Source: Delphinapterus leucas (Eukaryota > Chordata > Mammalia > Artiodactyla > Monodontidae). From it: a stretch of DNA of 64,000 nucleotides. The stretch is taken from assembly GCF_002288925.2 (NCBI RefSeq), contig NW_022098049.1, positions 2,135,227-2,199,226 of the forward strand, read 5' to 3'. The first letter of the stretch is position 1, and each line of letters starts with the position of its first letter. Position numbers and translations under genes: made by a program. Below the pieces are notes generated by a model. That model worked only from the letters and a program-made list of their open reading frames with translations, ran no database searches and was not told the DNA's origin. Below, piece by piece: positions 1-11,122 of the stretch.

Positions 1-89
1 TGGAACACATTAAGCACTACGAGTTCTGAGGCTTTTTTAATTTTTTAATTAAAAAAAATGTAAAAGGTAAAGGAATAGCTCATGCAGAT

Positions 90-830
90 ATCCAGGGAAA
101 GAGTATTCCCAACAGAAAGCAGAGCAACTGCAAAGGCCCTGGGATTCAAGAAGCAGCTAGGCCAGAGAGGGTAGAACAGACTGGGTTTCGCAAAAGGGAA
201 AATGGAAGAGGATGTCATCATAAAGGGAAGGGGGCAAGGAGGTATAGGGCTGCTTCTCAACTTTTAAACTTTTACTCTTAGATAGGGATTTTTGAGCAGA
301 GGAGTGATCAACTGTTTTGACTTTTTACAAGATCACTCTTGTGAGCTATAAGTAAGCTATACTGCGAACTGACTTTCAAGGGAGGAGGGCATTACATATA
401 AGGGTGGTAAACAGGGAGGCTAGTCAAGAGTTTATTTTAATAATCCATGGGAATTCCCTGGCGGTCCAGTGGTTAGGACTCGGAGCTTTCACTGTCAGGG
501 CCCGGGTTCAATCCCTGGTCAGGAAACTAAGATCCCACAAGCCACAGTGCTAGATCAAAACAAACAAAACCAAAACAAACCAAAACACACACAAAAAAAC
601 CAAAACACTATATTAATAATCCAGGCAAAAGATGATGGCTTGAACCAGCATGGCAACAATGGAGGAGCTGAGACGTGGTCGGATTCTGAAAAAATTCTGA
701 AAGTAAAGCCAACAGAATCTGCTAATATGAACGGAGAGAAGAGTTAAGGATGATTCTAAGGTTTTTAGCCTGAGGAACTTAAAAGATGGAGTGGCCATTA
801 AAATCGACTGTGGTCTCAACAGCTGACAAT
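90..830 (-). mobile_element. L2 LINE fragment (split by SINE 449-609)
   Basis: Text such as tgcaaaggccctgggattca, gagcagaggagtgatcaact, ggcaaaagatgatggcttga and gtggtcggattctg is the reverse complement of L2 ORF2/3' sequence. It lies in ATAD2 intron 1. Confidence 0.75.
449..609 (+). mobile_element. CHR-type SINE
   Basis: Head gggaattccctggcggtcc, B box gttcaatccctgg, A/C-rich tail. Flanked by near-identical 13-bp duplications at 434-446 and 610-622 ending in ttaataatcc. Inserted into an antisense L2. Confidence 0.9.
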
Positions 831-839
831 GACTGAGTC

Positions 840-960
840 CTAACTGTCAGCCAAGTGTTCAGGTAACCTCCTTACATGCCTGATCACATTTAATTCTCAC
901 TACCCTTGTGGTGGGTATCACCCCCTTTTAGGCATAGAAACCTGCTGATATTGGTAAACT
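840..960 (+). mobile_element. MIR SINE fragment
   Basis: gatcacatttaattctcact and gtggtgggtatcaccccctt are MIR-like. Confidence 0.6.
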
Positions 961-985
961 GATATTCATAACAAACAGTTGTTTT

Positions 986-1067
986 TTTAAATTAATTTTT
1001 TATTGAAGTATAGTTGATTTACAATATTAATTACTGCTGTACAGCAAAGTGACTCAGTTATACATAC

Positions 1068-1121
<54 letters not shown>

Positions 1122-1166
1122 TCTTTTTCATATTCTTTTCCATTATGGCTTATCACAGGAAGAAGT
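986..1166 (-). mobile_element. L1 3' tip with a (CA)n tract
   Basis: tattgaagtatagttgattt and following match the reverse of a cetartiodactyl L1 3' end. Duplications aacagttgtttt at 974-985 and 1167-1178. A (CA)n microsatellite has grown inside. Confidence 0.85.
1062..1121 (+). repeat. (TA)n/(CA)n microsatellite
   Basis: About 60 bp of TA then CA dinucleotides inside an L1 3' tip. Confidence 0.95.
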
Positions 1167-1179
1167 AACAGTTGTTTTA

Positions 1180-1890
1180 AGCACCTATGTTTCTTAACCA
1201 GTATTCAATACATCATTACAGTCCCAGGAACTAGCTTTGTCCTGAAGATAATAAACACTTAAATATTTACTGAAATAATTAGCTGTTTCTGAACATAGGT
1301 TAATGAGTCGAGTGACTGAGTTTATTGAAGAAGTGTCCAGCCACCCCAGATCTCTTAACAACTTCTGCCTGTGATTGAGAAACAGATCCTAAAAGTCAGG
1401 AAATTGTTTTTTCAATTCAGAATCACAATTTCAGAGACTGACTGGACCATTTCATTCCCCTCAGTAGAGGAACAACTCGTATAGGGCCTCTACAAAAGAT
1501 ACCACTAATTTCCTATCGGGATCTCTCTCTTACCTGTGGTTTGTCCCTCTCTCCCACCACAGGTTACCTCCCCTTGGCCTCTCATTCTGACTTCCCAGTT
1601 CTAACCCTCTCTCTGGTCCTAGTTTTCCCACCCCCATGACTACTCTCCCTTCAACAGAACTAGACTACTTCCTGCTGCCTTAACTTTACTAACGTTGCTT
1701 CCTCAATTTCTCTAACCCTTTGTTAGCGCTGTCTCCTCCACCTGTGTCTCTTTCGGCAGCTGGGGTGGGGAGGGGGAGGGAGGAGAAGCTTTTTTCCGGA
1801 AGACCTTAGTATACTGCTGCACCTTCTTGGAAACCTACAGACCTTGCTTATAACCGTAGCATGAAATAACAGAAAGAGAAAGGTGGTGGC
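1180..1890. other. ATAD2 intron 1, no recognised feature
   Basis: Pyrimidine-rich at 1500-1720; no exon, RNA gene or clear repeat seen. Confidence 0.5.
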
Positions 1891-1894
1891 GGCA

Positions 1895-2045
1895 GAGAAT
1901 CCAAGTTCCAATTTTCGATCTACCACTTACTGGTTAGCTTCTTGAGTCTGTTTTTTCATCTGTAAGAGCCATATCGTAACTATCCATTCTCATGGAGCTG
2001 TTATGAGGCTTAAGTGAAGAAGACGTACATGAAACGTTGCTCTCC
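1895..2045 (+). mobile_element. MIR SINE fragment in ATAD2 intron 1
   Basis: ctaccacttactggttagct, ttgagtctgttttttcatct and gttatgaggcttaagtgaa follow the MIR layout. Confidence 0.6.
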
Positions 2046-2627
2046 ATCTCTCTACATTATGCAACCTGGTATTATTCACTGCGTTCTGGTTACCGAACCC
2101 CTCTGGATCGTAAATGAAGGTCAGGGAACCTGAGTTACAACCTTTCTATCCCCCGCAGCCCCTTAAACACTTGTTATGCATACAGGAAGCGCTCAGTAAA
2201 TGCGTGTGGCTCGCGATCGCTGCAAACCTAGGGCGGGAGCCCGGGCGACTGGACAGGGAGGTGTGTGAGGTCGGGGGCGGGGCAGCCCCAAACCGAGATT
2301 CGGCCTCCAGCTGCACTTCGGCTGCGGAGGGCTCCGGTTTCCTCTCGAGTAAAAGTGGGTGGTAACGCACCGCTCACCCTCCCGCAGTCAGTCCATCTCT
2401 CCACCCGACACACACCCCTCCGGGGCTCGGATCTTGACAAGCCTTCCATTTTACTTGTCCTCGACAATACTCCTCCCAACCTACCTCCCTCTCCTTCCTC
2501 CACCCCCAGCCAACTGTCACCCGGACCGCCCGCCCCCCCCCCCCACCATCCTGGGCCCCACCGGGCAAAGGGCCGCCGGCAGTCCCCAGGCCCGGCCCCG
2601 AGGGGCCCGCTCCAGGCCGGTACTCAC

Positions 2628-2795
2628 GCCCGCGGCGGCCACGGTGACGGCGGACTGCTCAGCGGCGCCGGCCGAGCGAAGCCGCCTCCGGCCGATCTGC
2701 TCCAGGCTCAGGAACTCGCTGGACAGGTCCAGAGAGTCCGTGGCTGAGGCGGCGGGGTGGCTGTGCAGCTCTAGGCTGCTGCGGAGGACCACCAT
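2628..2795 (-). CDS. ATAD2: ATAD2 coding exon 1 (start codon to first splice donor)
   Basis: ATAD2 (ANCCA) is a nuclear AAA+ ATPase with a bromodomain that reads acetylated histone H4 and acts as a co-activator for E2F, MYC and steroid receptors. Only the first 56 of roughly 1,390 residues lie here; the AAA+ and bromodomain exons are beyond the left edge. On the minus strand the ATG is at 2795-2793 with A at -3 and G at +4. The peptide opens MVVLRSSLELHSHPAASATD and continues through LDLSSEFLSLEQIGRRRLRS, closely matching the known ATAD2 N-terminus as I remember it. The frame stays open upstream to 2975, so the start is chosen by family similarity. The exon ends at 2628 before a GTGAGTA donor (2627-2621), in phase 0. 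No second ATAD2 exon was found between 1 and 2600, so intron 1 is at least 2.6 kb. The neighbour NTAQ1 is divergent, as in human. Confidence 0.93.
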
Positions 2796-3186
2796 CTTCT
2801 CTCCTTCCTCGCCCGGGCGTCCTCGGCGGAAGACGGACCCGGCAGCGGGAGACGAACCCGATGCCAGGCGACAGCCGCTCAGGCTCTTCCGCGCTCCGAA
2901 TTCTGGCGCCACAAGCTCCGCGCCGACGGCCGCAGCGCGCGCGCCCGGAATCCCTCCGCCGCCTGTCCCTCCCACGTCGCCACCCTATCACGGCGGGCTC
3001 GAAACTTCCCTCCCATCTGTAGAGCAAAGGACGTTGGGCCGAACTTGAGGAGAATCCACACCGACAGGGTAGAGGACCCGAGCGGACAGTGACGTGAGAC
3101 CACTCTCTCCTTTTTCTTAGATAGTGCCGGCTCGCAGAGCTCGGCGGAGGGAGACGGCAGGTAGTGGCGCGCGTCCCGTTTGGAAT

Positions 3187-3194
3187 TTTGGCGC
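3187..3194 (+). promoter_or_regulatory. E2F-like site TTTGGCGC
   Basis: TTTGGCGC fits the E2F consensus TTTSSCGC exactly. It lies about 390 bp upstream of the ATAD2 ATG inside the CpG island. ATAD2 is a known E2F target, so the site is plausible, but an 8-bp match alone is weak. Confidence 0.5.
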
Positions 3195-3234
3195 TTGGAC
3201 GCCGTAGGGGGAAGGGAGGCTCCCGGCCGCTGTG

Positions 3235-3239
3235 ATTGG
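3235..3239 (-). promoter_or_regulatory. CCAAT box (NF-Y-like), read on the minus strand
   Basis: ATTGG on the plus strand within gctgtgattggctgg gives CCAAT in the ATAD2 sense. It sits 41 bp upstream of the E2F-like site in the ATAD2 sense. CCAAT boxes paired with E2F/CHR elements are common in cell-cycle promoters. Confidence 0.5.
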
Positions 3240-3290
3240 CTGGCGGGGCCTGGCGGCTCCTCCCCGCCGCTCCCGACACCTGCCTTCGGC

Positions 3291-3312
3291 TTCCCGCCAC
3301 GCGGGATTCAAA
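3291..3312 (+). promoter_or_regulatory. E2F-like TTCCCGCC followed by CHR-like TTCAAA
   Basis: TTCCCGCC (3291-3298), a CGCGGG block (3300-3305) and TTCAAA (3307-3312; TTTGAA on the minus strand) lie within 22 bp at the outer edge of the CpG island. The arrangement resembles CDE/CHR cell-cycle elements. The distance from any mapped start site is unknown, so function is inference. Confidence 0.35.
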
Positions 3313-3424
3313 TGCGAATTGCAGAGTCCTTAACTGGACTGGGAGAAAGCGCTTGGCTTTTGACAGGTCTTGACTTTGATTCTTAAGAGCTTAACCCAAA
3401 CAAGTTAAGAAAAAGAGAGGTAAA

Positions 3425-3615
3425 AGAGAGCGGGCAGAGTATTATAGTTAAAGCGCAGGTTCTGTACCCAGCGCCAGCAGATCCCGCGATCTTGAGCAAA
3501 TGATTCACCTCGCCGGGTCTTAATTTCCTAATCTGTGTATTAACTCTAATTACAATACCTGAGGTTCTAAGATTTTATTATACCTTAGAACCGTGTCTGC
3601 ACATAAATGTTTGCC
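3425..3615 (+). mobile_element. MIR SINE
   Basis: gagtattatagttaaagcgc, gatcttgagcaaatgattca and gtcttaatttcctaatctgt follow the MIR core. Confidence 0.7.
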
Positions 3616-3774
3616 AACATTACAGAATTACAGAAGATGGCTTCTCTAAAAACTTAAAACAGTTAACGTGACTACTTTGAAAGAGATAGCAACATGCTGA
3701 ATGATCAGAATGTGAGAGGAGCCCTACTGAAACAAAAGCTATTTATTGATTTGGATAACTACATTTCCTTAATT

Positions 3775-4600
3775 CGACATGATTGAGCATCAGTTATGTG
3801 CCAGGCAGTATTCTAAGCACTGGGGATGCAGCTGTGAACAAAGAGAGCAAAAATGCCCTCAGGGAACTTAAATTCTGGTAAAAGGAGAAAGACAACAAAC
3901 TAAATGATACGTTTGTTAAAAGGTAGTAAGTGTTAACAGAGAAATATAGAGTAGGGAAGGTGAAGGGAAGCGTGCAGTTTTAAACGGCGATTAGGGAAGG
4001 TCTCACGAAGTGTAAACAAAGACCTAAAGGAGGTTAGGTATATCTGGGAGAAGAGAGATGCAAGCAGAGGGAAGGAGAGGACAGTGGGCCGACGAGATCA
4101 AAGAGGAAAAAGCTGCTAGGAGCCGATCCTGCAAGGCCTCAGCTTTCAGGCTTTTGCTTTTTATTATGAGATGAAAAGACATCACAGGGTTTTGAACAGA
4201 GGAGTGACCTATTCTGACTTTTTGAAAGAATCCGTCTGGCTGCTGCATGGAGAATGTAATATTGGGGACAAACTTATGCTTAAAAAAAATTGTTGTTAAT
4301 CTGAAATTCAACTTTAACTGGTTGTCCTGTATTTTTATTTGCTAAATCTGGCAACTCTAGTTAGGAGGCCACTACAATTATCCAGGCAAGCAATGACGTG
4401 ACACAGACCAGTATGAGAGCTGTGGAGGTAATGAGAAATGGTCAAATACTAGGTATTTTTGGAAGAAAGAGCACATAAATTTGCTAATTAATTGGATTTA
4501 GGCATGAGGGAAAGAGAAGAGTCAAAGATGACTCCAATATTTGGTTGCTTGTTTGTTTGCTCGAGCTAATGGCAAGATGGAGCTGTACCTAACTTAGAGA
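3775..4600 (-). mobile_element. L2 LINE fragment
   Basis: Antisense L2 from its 3' end (tatgtgccaggcagtattct, gatgcagctgtgaacaaaga) through gagcagaggagtgacctatt and tccaggcaagcaatgacgtg to gagtcaaagatgactccaat. Confidence 0.8.
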
Positions 4601-4689
4601 AGGCTCTGGCTAAAGCAAGTTTGGAGAGAATATCAGAAATTCCTTTCCATGCACATTTAAGATACAGAAATTACTATATATTCAGCACT

Positions 4690-5095
4690 TAAAATTTGGC
4701 CTTTTAAGAGTTTTAAAAAATTATATTTACCACAGCATTATTTATAATGTCAAAAAGCTGAAAACAACTTGAATGTCCCTCAGTGGGACCTTAAGAAGAA
4801 TAGTCATTAAAAATTATGATGCAACTCTGTGTTAATTTAATTATATAGAAAGTTGTGCACAGTGCATTGTAACTTGTTAAGAATGTACAAAGAAATAGAT
4901 ACCATACAGTTACATCTTTGTTTAAAAAAAGTATATGTGTATACTTGCATTGGAAAAACCCCCAAAGAAACTACAACAAAATGTTAATGGTTAATTTCTG
5001 GATGGTAATAGTATGGTTGTTGTGTAGTTTCTCTGTACTTTTCTCAAGTTTTCTGATTTTTTTTTTGCATTGAATATGTATTACTTTTACAATAG
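4690..5095 (+). mobile_element. Old L1 ORF2/3' fragment
   Basis: accacagcattatttataat, ctgaaaacaacttgaatgtc and following text have the sense L1 layout, heavily diverged. Confidence 0.65.
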
Positions 5096-5124
5096 GGAAA
5101 AGAAAGCTTTAAGATGATTGTTTA

Positions 5125-5250
5125 GGGGGATGGTAGTGGTGGGATGAATTGGGAGATTGGGACTGACATATATGCACCAATATGTATAAAATTGATAAAT
5201 AATAAGAACCTGCTATATAAAAAAATAAAATAAAATTCAAATATATATAT
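5125..5250 (+). mobile_element. L1 3' tip
   Basis: Extremely 5'-truncated L1 (gggatgaattgggagattgg ... ataaaataaaa). Duplications aagatgattgttta (5111-5124) and aaaaagattgttta (5251-5264). Confidence 0.85.
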
Positions 5251-5311
5251 AAAAAGATTGTTTACCCAATATAAATGAAAGCAGAAAGAACAATATTTAA
5301 AGTAGCATAGT

Positions 5312-5523
5312 GGGCTTCCCTGGTGGTGCAGTGGTTGAGAGTCCGCCTGCCGATGCAGGGGACATGGGTTTGTGCCCCAGTCCGGGAAGATCCCACATGC
5401 CGCGGAGCAGCTGGGCCCGTGAGCCATGGCCACTGAGCCTGCGCATCCGGAGCCTGTGCTCTGCAAAGGGAGAGGCTACAACAGTGAGAGGCCCGCGTAC
5501 TGCAAAAAAAATAAAAATAAAAT
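5312..5523 (+). mobile_element. CHR-type SINE (200-bp cetacean form)
   Basis: Complete copy from gggcttccctggtgg to an A-rich tail after gaggcccgcgtac. Duplications aaagtagcatagt (5299-5311) and aaagtaacatagt (5524-5536). Confidence 0.93.
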
Positions 5524-5730
5524 AAAGTAACATAGTCTACCATTATGGTATGTCCACTTTTCTTTATGCATATTATACATCGATAAACATTTATGGAAAG
5601 AACTTCCACCCAAAAGGCATATACATTTGTGATTTTGTTATATATTACCAAATTGACCTCCACAGAAGTTATAGCTGTCATTTTAGTTTTTAGGCTTTTT
5701 TTTTTAGGGTGTTAGAAATATAATATCTTT

Positions 5731-5838
5731 TTTTTAAACATCTTTATTGGAGTATAATTGCTGTACAATGGTGTGTTAGTTTCTGCTTTATAACAAAGTG
5801 AATCAGTTACACATATACATATGTTTCCATATAGTTTT
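5731..5838 (-). mobile_element. L1 3' tip
   Basis: Antisense L1 3' end (tttattggagtataattgct, aagtgaatcagttacacata). Borders approximate. Confidence 0.8.
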
Positions 5839-5966
5839 TTTTAAATAAGCAAAGAAATAGAAATTTCAGAACACCAAGAGATGGAGCCATTCAAACGGTT
5901 TTCTTTGTTCCTTTACTCTCTCTCCAACAACATTAAGAATTACCATACTTGCTTCAGCCTTCAGTT

Positions 5967-6381
5967 GATGTAGTGGGTTGATCTGTGTACCCCAACAGGA
6001 TACATCCAAGTCCTAAACTCTGGCGTCTGTAAACATGACCTAATTTTAAATAGGGCCTTTGCAGATGTAATTAGGATCTTGAAATTATATCATCCTGGAT
6101 ATACGGTGGACCCTAAATCCAAGTCTGGTGTCATAAGAGAAAGGAGAGGAAGATCTGACACACAGACTCACAGAGAAGAAGGTCATGTGAAGATGGAGGC
6201 AGAAATTGGAGTGATGCATCTGTAAGCCAAGGACCACCAAGGATTGCCAGCAACCACTAGAAGCTCGGAGAGAAGTATGGAACATTCTCCCTCAGAACCT
6301 CCAGAAGGAACCAGCCCTGCTGACACCTTGATTTCAGGCTTCTGGCCTCCTGAACTGTGAGAGAATAAATTTCTGTGTGCG

Positions 6382-6413
<32 letters not shown>

Positions 6414-6507
6414 CATGCACGCGCACGCATGTGTGTGTGGCGGGGGGGGAGGTTTAAGCCACCCAATTTGTGGTAATTTGTTACAGCAGCCTTAGGAACT
6501 TATAGAA
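5967..6507 (+). mobile_element. MaLR solo LTR (MLT1-like)
   Basis: Sense LTR text: cagatgtaattaggatcttg, gaagatggaggcagaaattg, gacaccttgatttcaggctt, gagagaataaatttctgtg, ccacccaatttgtgg. A (GT)n tract (about 6375-6440) interrupts it just after the LTR's own AATAAA. No internal region is seen. Confidence 0.85.
6375..6440 (+). repeat. (GT)n microsatellite
   Basis: Interrupted GT tract inside the MaLR LTR at 5967-6507, followed by a G-run. Confidence 0.95.
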
Positions 6508-7361
6508 TTGGTCTTTGGCAGGTCATTTCTTTCTTTTGCTGAAGTCTAGCTATTGTCGACAGGAATGTCTTGATGTAGGAAAAGAGGGGCAGTAGAAACT
6601 GAAGTTCTTTCCCGTACTCCCTGACTTCCTAAAGAGGGTCAAGTGTTCTTACCTCACATGTGACAGAAAAGAGGCCTGAAGTAAGAGCTAATCATAATTC
6701 ATTACCTCATTTGAGATGAGGTCATAGGTGGGTCCCTTTCTGTTTAGTAACAAAAATGGAAAGTAAACATCAGTTTGAACAGGGATTTCTTTCAAGAATG
6801 TGGTATATCTGACCTTACTTAAATTTGATAGCTAATCTCATTGATTTCACATGAAAGAGGAGAAAATCATTAATCCCATGGAGGTGGGGGTCATAGTTGA
6901 CATTTTCCATTTTTTAGCTACTCCAAATTTAAACAGACACCTCTCCTACCTGAGAGATTTTCTCTTTGAGTGGGTTTGGTTTAGGCAGGGCCCACCTCCT
7001 TCAGTGGAAATCCAACAGGGACGGATACTTCATTTCCCTGTTAATCTGGCAACTAGGGCTCAGGCATGTTACCTCATCGCAATCAGTAGGTTGCTCCCAC
7101 CTGGGACATGCATTACGTCTTGAAGAAGTGACCCAAAGATGCAGGGGCAGAGATTATTCTTGGTGGCAGCAGCAGAGGGTACAGAGGCAGGGGCATTTAA
7201 TGGTGGCATTCTCACCAGCTGATTTTTGGATTGTTGGAGCATTTTATCAGTGTGACCTGGCTGTGCTTCCTCCCCTCCAAGTCCTACCCAGCCTCCCTCA
7301 TCCCCATTCTTCTAGTAAATTTGACTTCCTGTTTAAGTTAGCCAGAGATGGTTTCTGTTTT
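6508..7361. other. Intergenic DNA, no gene seen
   Basis: Between the MaLR LTR and two SINEs. Open frames are short and do not resemble a family. Confidence 0.5.
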
Positions 7362-7566
7362 TGTTTTTTTTTGTGTGGTACACGGGCCTCTCACTGTTGT
7401 GGCCTCTCCCTTTGCGGAGCACAGGCTCCGGACGGGCAGGCTCAGCGGCCATGGCTCACGGGCCTAGCCGCTCCGCGGCATGTGGGATCTTCCCAGACCG
7501 GGGCACGAACCCATGTCCCCTGCATCAGCAGGCGGACTCTCAACCACTGCGCCACCAGGGAAGCCC
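7362..7566 (-). mobile_element. CHR-type SINE (200-bp form)
   Basis: Reverse complement copy ending gccaccagggaagccc. Flanked by gtttctgttt-like repeats (about 7351 and 7567). Confidence 0.9.
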
Positions 7567-7647
7567 TGTTTCTGTTGTTTACAGTCAAGAACTCTATCTG
7601 GTATAGAGGCTTCAGGTTAGAAAAGGGAATTGTACCAGTGGTTTCCT

Positions 7648-7761
7648 TTTTTGTTTATTTTGTTTTGGTAGCTTGCGGGATCTAAGTTCCCTGACGAGGG
7701 ATCAAACATGTGCCCCTGGCAGTTGAGGTGTGGAATCTTAACCACTGGACCAGAGGTCCCT
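7648..7761 (-). mobile_element. Short CHR-type SINE
   Basis: Diverged antisense copy (ttccctgacgagggatcaaa, then accactggaccagaggtccc). Perfect 15-bp duplication taccagtggtttcct at 7633-7647 and 7762-7776. Confidence 0.9.
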
Positions 7762-7776
7762 TACCAGTGGTTTCCT

Positions 7777-9964
7777 ATAATGGACACTGCCATGTCAGAC
7801 AGATACCCCTATCAGATTTGGAGGATGGAGGACCAGAAGAGGGGGTATGTTGGCACAGGAAGTGAGCCAAGAAGACACATCACAATTTTATGATGTGGTT
7901 TTCACTTTCCCTCTTTTTCAGCCTCCCCTGAATATACTTCAATTTCTCAATTTTCCCATGTAAGGTGTGGTACACAGCCCTCAGTCTAATACCGCATGCA
8001 TGGGCCCTGGGACTATTGCCTCCCTCCCACTGCATTCTAAGTAAGATTAGTAATAATAGTATTGCGCTCCAACCCAGCCCAACTCCCCACCCTCAATGAT
8101 GAGGTGCTTCCCCCGCCCACCCCGCCCCAGAGCTCACATAGCACATTGCTGCCTTAGCATTTACTGCTTTATGTTGAAGTTATCCCTTTAACACGGGAAA
8201 GTAGTAATCAGATAAGTGCCAAATAAAAAAATAACAATGGGAATGCCAGGTTTTTTGCCTATATTTTTGTTTTTTAATAACAATGTGATATTGAGGTATA
8301 CGCTTGTTTCTTAAAAGCAGTACAGCAACATGTATCAAGAGAACTGGAAAATATTTAAAACCTTTGGCCCAGGAATTCCACTTCTAGGACTCCCTCCAAA
8401 CATAAATAATTAGAGGCATGGACCAAGATTTATGTACAAAGATGTTGACTGCAGCTTTATTTATAATAGTAGGATCTGAAAACAAACTAAATGTACAACA
8501 GTAGGGGAAAAGTTAAGTAAGCAATAGTCTATCCATGTACCTTTTTATACTGATGTTGATAAACCTGATTTTTTAGAAATGTTTTATTAAAAAATTTGTT
8601 ATTAGAAAGTAACCCATGTGAAAAATTCAAGCAGTACAGAAATGTAAAAAATAAAGGTACAAGTCACTCTGTGTGATTGCCATGAGGAAAAAGAAGTTTT
8701 CTCTTTCCGCTAGGGTTGTCAAGCCTGGAAAGTACGAAATGGGGCTGCCAGCAGCCATCCTCCCACAGCAAGAAGTGAAGTGACCTCAGAATGAAGCCAA
8801 GCACTGAGAAGCAGACAGAGAGGGGAGCAAGAATGCCTGGGGAAGTGAGTTCTGCTTCTGGTCCCTTGAGACCCTGGTTTCTGCAGCTCATCCTTTAACT
8901 GTGAGGGCCACTTCAGTGTCCTTCCTGTTCAATGGGCTAGTAAACAGCCTCTCTTCCCTTGACTTTTAACTGATTGAGTCATGACAAGTATAACTGGGAC
9001 AGCTGCTTTGTGGGAATCAAATTATACTGTTTGTGCTATAATCCTATTCTAACGATCAAATAATTCTTCCAGCAGCATGAAATGAGGTCCATTTGGCATG
9101 AAGTGGGCTTGGCAAACCAGTAGAGGCCTCTAAATAATCACCTTTTTTTCATGGTCACAAATCATCCTGGGACTAGACATCAAGTTCATCAGGGTATACT
9201 GTCTGGAATATATGTATTTTTCCTTTTATGAAACTGAAGACAGCAACTATTCATATTTAGTCTTATGTTATCTCTTCCAACATATTTTCTCAAAGATCCT
9301 TAAGAAAGGCTTTGGGGTCATAATCTAAAGCACTATCAGTATGCTAGAATGTAACTCATTTGAGTCTAAAGATTTTTAACCCATTTAAGGCAACTTGGTG
9401 ATTTCTACCACCGCACCTATCTTGGCTTTTAATTTCTTCTTACTGCTATTTTCTTTGTTCTTTACAGTTTGAGGATCATTTTCTTTGATAGAAAATGCAA
9501 GCAAAATAGACAGACATTGGGTATTTCTGTGTTCTTTCAGTTGTCTGATTATTATCGTATCATGTGGTCTCAAGCAGTGGGAATATCTTTTTCTTCTAGC
9601 TCTTGATATTGAGCATAAAATACCCACTCCCCCAATAAAAAATAAAAGCCCTTTTTGCTATTAAACCTGACTGTATTGTGTGCTATAGACTTCCTGAATC
9701 TCCCTTTGACATCCATGGCCCTTTTTAATATTTTCCTTTGTTATGTGTTCCTCCTCCAAACCCCTGCCCTTTAACATCCTGATTTCACTGGGTGTTGGCT
9801 TGTGTGAGTACATCTCTTATTTCTTCCACAGCCAGATCACTGGGATTTGTAGGTCAGAATCTGGGTCTATGCACCTCCTACTCCTCTGAAACCATATCCT
9901 TTTTTATAGCCTTTACCATGAAATTGTATGTATTTTAAAAATATGATCTATTTTTTTCCAATTT
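7777..9964. other. Intergenic DNA, no gene seen
   Basis: Apart from the L1 fragment at 8330-8570, nothing is recognised. Confidence 0.5.
8330..8570 (+). mobile_element. Old L1 ORF2/3' fragment
   Basis: ggaattccacttctaggact, tgactgcagctttatttata and ctatccatgtac are sense L1M-type text. Confidence 0.65.
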
Positions 9965-10465
9965 AAAGGGAAAGCACATTATGGCAGAGACTGCTGGCTC
10001 TCTCAATATTCATTCCCTCCTTCTGCTTGACATACTCAGATGTTAGCTGGGCTGCCCAAAATAAACCCTACATTTCCTGATCTCCCTTGCACCTGGGTGT
10101 GACCTTGTGGCTATCTTTTAGGCAGTGGAATGTGAGCAGAAGTGATGTGTACAACTTGTGGATTTTGTTCTTAAACCTTCCGCTCCTGCTTTTTCCTGAT
10201 TTTGCTGGCCAGCATGCAATTATAGCAGATATGGTGGTGAGCATTCTTGAAATATGTGGACCAGGGCAACACCCTAGATATGGCTTTCCATCCAAATCTC
10301 AGGAGCCTGGGTAACAGACACTGTGGAGACACTACATCAGCTCTGGAATGTAAATGTTCAGGGTGTTATATGAGAAATGCATTTGTATCTCATTTAAACC
10401 ACTACACTTTTGAGTTTCTTTGTGACAGTAACCTCACCTGTATCCTAATAAAACAAAGTCATTAA
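9965..10465 (+). mobile_element. Old LTR-like repeat, unnamed
   Basis: cctacatttcctgatctccc, ttgcacctgggtgtgacctt, aatgtgagcagaagtgatgt and tttaaaccactacacttttg recur in mammals as an old repeat. A relative lies at about 30150-30510. Class uncertain. Confidence 0.55.
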
Positions 10466-10544
10466 TTCAACAAGGATTTATCCCAGTCAGTGCTTATACT
10501 CTGTTCACAGAGAAATCTAATGATAATAATAACTGCAAAACTCT

Positions 10545-10790
10545 GTAGTTGTTTACTACATAGGGTACTTCTGTTGTGCCAGGTACTATGCTTTTTGCAC
10601 AGATTAGTTTATTTAATGCTCGCTACAGCATCATTAGGTAGACACTCGACTTTTATTACTCTCATTTTACAAAGAAACTGACACACAGAAAGGTTGGTGA
10701 CTTGTCCAAGGTCATACAGGATAGTAAGTAGCTGAGAAAGGATTTGAGCTAGAGTCTCTGACTCTGGAGCTATTATTTTGTCTCACCAAG
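10545..10790 (+). mobile_element. MIR SINE
   Basis: tgccaggtactatgcttttt, attttacaaagaaactgaca, ttgtccaaggtcatacagga and gatttgagctagag give a nearly full MIR. Confidence 0.8.
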
Positions 10791-11122
10791 ACAAGACTGT
10801 GTCATGGAACTGCTCATGGCAGAGGTAGAGTCAGGTTGGGTTACTTAAGATGATAATAGTATTGAAGACATATGACTAAAAAGTCATGACAAAACAGAAA
10901 AAAAAAAAAAAGCTGTGCAAAAATGGAAGGCAGCAATGATCTTGCCCTGGGAAAAGCTGCAAGTAAGAAAAGTGAAAGAGCACACATTAGATAGAAGATA
11001 TGTATACCTTTTGCAAAGTTTTAGTGTGCCTGAGGAGTAGTAAGACACTCAGTGACAGAAGTATATGGTATATTGGAGATAATGGAGTGAAATTATACCA
11101 TAAATTGTAGTTGCTAACATTT

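Larger units (their letters stand above)
2216..3312 (-). promoter_or_regulatory. ATAD2: CpG-island promoter of ATAD2
   Basis: GC-rich, CpG-dense DNA surrounds ATAD2 exon 1 and extends about 500 bp upstream of its ATG, falling off sharply on both sides into AT-rich repeat DNA. No TATA box is evident near the likely transcription start (about 2.95-3.2 kb, inferred). The upstream part holds E2F-like, CCAAT and CHR-like motifs, listed separately. Long open frames here on both strands reflect low stop-codon density, not extra genes. Confidence 0.8.

Noticed and set aside
1081..1121. Regular repeat that could suggest a CRISPR array
   Set aside because: A plain CA microsatellite; no spacer structure, and this is a mammalian genome.
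1..2600. Search for ATAD2 exon 2
   Set aside because: No minus-strand stretch resembles the next part of the protein; intron 1 appears to extend past the left edge.
2265..3300. Long open frames on both strands around ATAD2 exon 1
   Set aside because: Same CpG-island effect; only the minus-strand frame from 2795 to 2628 matches a known protein.
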